Of a DNA stretch of 15,392 nt, positions 12,791 through 15,392 are shown one piece after another. The notes beneath the pieces were generated by a model, which saw nothing but the letters and a program-made list of their open reading frames with translations, had not been told where the DNA came from and did not search any database. Source of the DNA: UBA7803 sp041608775. Its GTDB lineage: Bacteria; Pseudomonadota; Gammaproteobacteria; Pseudomonadales; Azotimanducaceae. The stretch is from positions 1-15,392 of the forward strand of contig JBFISC010000065.1 of the NCBI GenBank assembly GCA_041608775.1. The letters run 5' to 3'. Positions within the stretch are counted from its first letter, which is position 1. Each line of letters begins with the position of its first letter. Position numbers and translations under genes: made by a program.

Positions 12791-14428
12791 TCAGGATGCA
12801 GCGGCGTCGCGCAGCCTCTCGCCGCCGTACTGACCTTGCTCGGTGCTCAGAATCCAGCGGTCGGCGCGGGCCTGCTGCCACTCGTCCCGCATGCCCTCCG
12901 GCAACTTGTCGTGGTCGAGCAGCTGGCCAGGCTCGAGATACTCGTAGAGCTCGGCCATGTTGCGGATCAGCAGGTCGTCCACCCGGCGGAAGATGTGCTC
13001 GGGCCGCAGCTCGTCGGGGTGGTTCAGGCCCATGGCGCCGAGCAGTTCGCTGAATCCTTTCATGGTGTTGCGGTGGAAGTTCGCCACCCGCTGGGTCTTG
13101 TCGGTGACGTCCAGACCGTAGACCAGCGCCGGGTCCTGGGTGGTGATGCCGGTTGGGCAGGTGTTGTTGTTGCAGCGCAGGGACTGGATGCAGCCGAGCG
13201 CGAACATCATGGCCCGGGCCATGTTGCAGACATCGGCGCCTAGCGCCAGGGCGCGGATCATGTGAAAGCCGCTGATGATCTTGCCGCTGGCGATGATCTT
13301 TATCTGATCGCGCAACCCCACCCCCACCAGCGCGTTGTGCACGAACACCCAGGCATCCCGGGCGGGCATGCCGACGGAGTTCGAGAACTCCAGCGGCGCG
13401 GCGCCGGTGCCGCCCTCGCCGCCGTCCACGGTGATGAAGTCCGGCGTGATGCCGGTCTCCACCATGGCCTTGCAGATGGCGAAGAAGTCCGTGCGTCGAC
13501 CCACGCACAGCTTGAAGCCCGTGGGCTTGCCATCGGACAGGTCGCGCAGCCGGTCGATGAACGCCAGCAGACCCCGCGGGTTGTCGAACTCGCTGTGGGA
13601 CGGCGGCGAGATCACGGTCCTGCCCGGCTCCAGCATGCGGATGCGGGCGATCTCGGCGGAGACCTTGACGCCGGGCAGCACGCCGCCGTGGCCGGGCTTG
13701 GCGCCCTGGGAGAGCTTCAGCTCGATCATCTTCACCGAGGGATGCGCCGCCTGGCGCTGGAACGCCTCCGGATCGAAGCGCCCGTCCCGGGTGCGGCAGC
13801 CGAAGTAGCCGGTGCCGATCTGCCAGATCAGGTCACCGCCTTCGAGATGCTGATCGCTGATACCGCCCTCGCCGGTGTTGTGCGCAAAGCCACCGAGTTT
13901 CGCGCCGCCGTTCAGGGCCTGGATGGCGCGGTTCGACAGGGCGCCGTAGCTCATGGCCGAGACGTTCAGCGGCGAGGAGTCGTAGGGCTGCCGGCAGCGC
14001 GGCCCGCCGATGCGGATGCGCGGAATCTCCTCGGCGCCGTGACGCGCTGCCATGGAATGGCTGGCCCACTCGTAACCCACCTGGTAGACGTCGCGCTGGG
14101 TGCCCAGGGGCCGGGTTTCCAGCTCTCCCTTGGCGCGCTGGTAGATGAGCGAGCGCATCTCGCGCTCCACCGGATAGGCGTCGATGTTGCTTTCGATGAA
14201 GTACTGGTGAAACTCCGGGCGGAACGTTTCCATGAAATAGCGCATGTGGCCGACGAGCGGGAAGTTGCGAAGCACGGTGTGGCGCCGCTGCAGGGCGTCG
14301 CGAAAGCCGAGCGCGGCCAGCGGCGCGATCACCAGCAGCGACCACAGCGCGGGCGGATAGAACCACGCCCAGACGCCGACGACGACGAGAACCACGAGCA
14401 GGGCTTTCAGCAGCCAGCGGCGAACCAT
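12791..14428 (-). CDS. Membrane-anchored FMN-binding glutamate synthase family protein
   Basis: This 545-residue protein contains the FMN-binding synthase domain of glutamate synthases but not the glutaminase or NADPH domains. Two transmembrane helices (about 5-22 and 25-42) anchor the N-terminus. The barrel signatures are clear: NVSAMSYGALSNRAIQAL (155-172), NTGEGGISDQHL (184-195), KLSQGAKPGHGGVLPG (238-253), TVDGGEGGTGAAPLEF (333-348), and Cys413, Cys419 and Cys424 in CIQSLRCNNNTCPTGITT. The last has the C-x5-C-x4-C spacing of the [3Fe-4S] site in GltB. In glutamate synthases this domain converts 2-oxoglutarate plus ammonia to glutamate using FMN. What this stand-alone membrane form does, and its electron donor, are unknown. 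The ATG at 14428 has AAGGAG (14441-14436) with about eight bases of spacing. It follows the amidohydrolase on the same strand and converges on the PuuA-like gene with ten bases between. Confidence 0.9.
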   Translation of the reverse strand: MVRRWLLKALLVVLVVVGVWAWFYPPALWSLLVIAPLAALGFRDALQRRHTVLRNFPLVGHMRYFMETFRPEFHQYFIESNIDAYPVEREMRSLIYQRAKGELETRPLGTQRDVYQVGYEWASHSMAARHGAEEIPRIRIGGPRCRQPYDSSPLNVSAMSYGALSNRAIQALNGGAKLGGFAHNTGEGGISDQHLEGGDLIWQIGTGYFGCRTRDGRFDPEAFQRQAAHPSVKMIELKLSQGAKPGHGGVLPGVKVSAEIARIRMLEPGRTVISPPSHSEFDNPRGLLAFIDRLRDLSDGKPTGFKLCVGRRTDFFAICKAMVETGITPDFITVDGGEGGTGAAPLEFSNSVGMPARDAWVFVHNALVGVGLRDQIKIIASGKIISGFHMIRALALGADVCNMARAMMFALGCIQSLRCNNNTCPTGITTQDPALVYGLDVTDKTQRVANFHRNTMKGFSELLGAMGLNHPDELRPEHIFRRVDDLLIRNMAELYEYLEPGQLLDHDKLPEGMRDEWQQARADRWILSTEQGQYGGERLRDAAAS

Positions 14429-14461
14429 TCCAGCACTCCTTCAGAGACCGCCCGGACTCTC

Positions 14462-14482
14462 GCATCGCGTCCTCGCGGATGC
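14462..14482 (-). terminator. Imperfect hairpin after the amidohydrolase gene
   Basis: GCATCGCG (14462-14469) pairs with CGCGGATGC (14474-14482) with one bulged G and a four-base loop. It lies in the 82-base gap between the amidohydrolase stop and the glutamate synthase-like start. It could attenuate or end transcription of the upstream gene. No T-tract follows. Confidence 0.3.
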
Positions 14483-14510
14483 AATGCGCACCGTGGCAAC
14501 CGAGCGCGGT

Positions 14511-15392
14511 TCAGCGGGCGTACTTCAGCTCGCCGCCGACGAAGGTGAAGTCCACCTCGGTCTCGGGGATCTGCTCTTCCGGAATGGTCAGGATGTCCTG
14601 GGACAGCACCGTGATGTCGGCGAGCTTGCCGGGGGTGAGCGATCCTTTGATGTCCTCCTCGAAGGCCGCGTAGGCGTTGCTGAGGGTGTAGCTCTCGAGG
14701 GCTTCCTGGCGGGTCATCGTCTGCTCCGGATAGAACTTCTCGCCGGTCCGCATCATCCGCGACACCGAGGCGTAGTAGGAGGCGATGGCGTTGATGGGTT
14801 CCACCGGCACGTCGCTGCCGTTGCCGATCACCGCGCCGGTTTCGATCAGGTCCCGCCACGGGTAGGAGGTCTGCCCGGTGCGCGCTTCGCCGAGCCTGGT
14901 GGGAATCCACGGGCCGTCCGAGGTGCAGTGAATGCCCTGCATGGCGGCGATGACGCCGAGCTGACCGAAGCGCGGCACGTCGTCCGGGTGGATGTGCTGA
15001 GCGTGCTCCACCCGCCAGCGCAGCGGCCTGCCGTCCACCTCGGCTGTCCTCCAGACCCGTTCGTAGAGGTCCAGCGTCTCGCGGTTAGCGCGGGTGCCGA
15101 TGGCATGGGTGTTGACCTGGAAGCCATGCTCCACGGCGATCTCGGCGGTACGCTCGATCTCCTCCACCGGCTCGAGCACCAGGCCCGCGGAGTCCGGCAG
15201 GTCGGCGTAGGGCTCCAGCAGCCAGGCGCCGTGGGCGCCAAGCGCGCCGTCGATCTGGCGCTTGATGGAGCGCACGGTGAGGAAGTCGTTGCCCTCGGCC
15301 ACCATCCGATAATCAGGCAGCCTGGTGGCCATGTCCTCGTTGGACTCGCGCCGCACCATCACGTACAGGCGTACCGGCAGGTTGCCCTCCGC
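14511..15392 (-). CDS. YtcJ-like amidohydrolase (Amidohydro_3 family), C-terminal part
   Basis: The frame enters from the right edge and gives 293 residues ending at a TGA (14513-14511). The start and the first metal motif (HxH) are outside the window; the frame is open through 15392, so the internal GTG and ATG near 15360 are not the real start. Visible motifs fit the amidohydrolase superfamily. VNTHAIGTRANRETLDLYE holds one metal-binding histidine and RVEHAQHIHPDDV a second. GNGSDVPVEPINAI contains the conserved catalytic aspartate. The C-terminus (SLTPGKLADITVL followed by VDFTFVGGELKYAR) is the usual closing beta-sandwich. This group hydrolyses C-N bonds in exocyclic or cyclic amides; YtcJ and N-substituted formamide deformylase are relatives. 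The substrate is unknown. The glutamate synthase-like gene lies 82 bases downstream on the same strand. Confidence 0.9.
   Translation of the reverse strand, partial: AEGNLPVRLYVMVRRESNEDMATRLPDYRMVAEGNDFLTVRSIKRQIDGALGAHGAWLLEPYADLPDSAGLVLEPVEEIERTAEIAVEHGFQVNTHAIGTRANRETLDLYERVWRTAEVDGRPLRWRVEHAQHIHPDDVPRFGQLGVIAAMQGIHCTSDGPWIPTRLGEARTGQTSYPWRDLIETGAVIGNGSDVPVEPINAIASYYASVSRMMRTGEKFYPEQTMTRQEALESYTLSNAYAAFEEDIKGSLTPGKLADITVLSQDILTIPEEQIPETEVDFTFVGGELKYAR

Noticed and set aside
10114..14548. Long antisense open frames over the TPR, PuuA-like and glutamate synthase-like genes (10114-11385, 11425-12762, 13262-14548)
   Set aside because: Each lies opposite a clearly recognisable protein, has composition typical of reverse-complement coding sequence, and lacks a ribosome site or domain.

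Overview
The window is dense, GC-rich bacterial chromosome, roughly two-thirds G+C by eye. The protein families point to a gammaproteobacterium: an iron superoxide dismutase of the Escherichia coli SodB type, a DUF6491-type lipoprotein, an InaA/WaaP-family kinase-fold protein, a PuuA-type gamma-glutamylpolyamine synthetase and a membrane-anchored TolB-N-like/TPR protein. A halophilic or sulfur-associated lineage such as Ectothiorhodospiraceae would fit, but that placement is a guess. I see no tRNA, rRNA, CRISPR array, insertion sequence, prophage gene or integration site. No gene-free stretch exceeds 300 bases; the longest is the 189-base region upstream of sodB (1284-1472).

Left part (1-3306): a truncated ArsR-family regulator (minus) is divergent from a single-domain rhodanese (plus) across an AT-rich promoter region. 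The rhodanese converges on sodB (minus). Further right, a SAM-dependent methyltransferase and an InaA-like kinase-fold protein (both minus) overlap by eight bases and are probably translationally coupled. A small lipoprotein (plus) is divergent from them.

Middle part (3313-9111): a two-gene RND efflux operon (minus; adaptor then permease, 3 bases apart) has a plausible sigma-70 promoter with a perfect palindrome in its spacer. Upstream are a strong GC hairpin and an Hsp20 gene (minus) preceded by a near-consensus heat-shock (sigma-32) promoter. A VOC/glyoxalase-fold protein (minus) follows.

Right part (9187-15392): a 725-residue membrane TolB-N-like/TPR protein (plus) is divergent from the VOC gene across a short region that holds a perfect 9-bp inverted repeat. 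Next come a PuuA-type synthetase (plus) and, convergent with it, a membrane-anchored FMN-binding glutamate synthase-like protein (minus). A YtcJ-like amidohydrolase (minus) runs off the right edge.

Much of the window concerns stress and the cell envelope: sulfide or persulfide handling (ArsR/rhodanese), superoxide detoxification, protein folding, efflux and possibly envelope modification. The right end may handle glutamyl-amide or amine nitrogen. I see no clearly novel multi-gene system. The most interesting signals are regulatory: the sigma-32 promoter, the operator-like palindromes, and the hairpin in front of the TPR gene. The InaA-like protein also lacks the expected catalytic aspartate.
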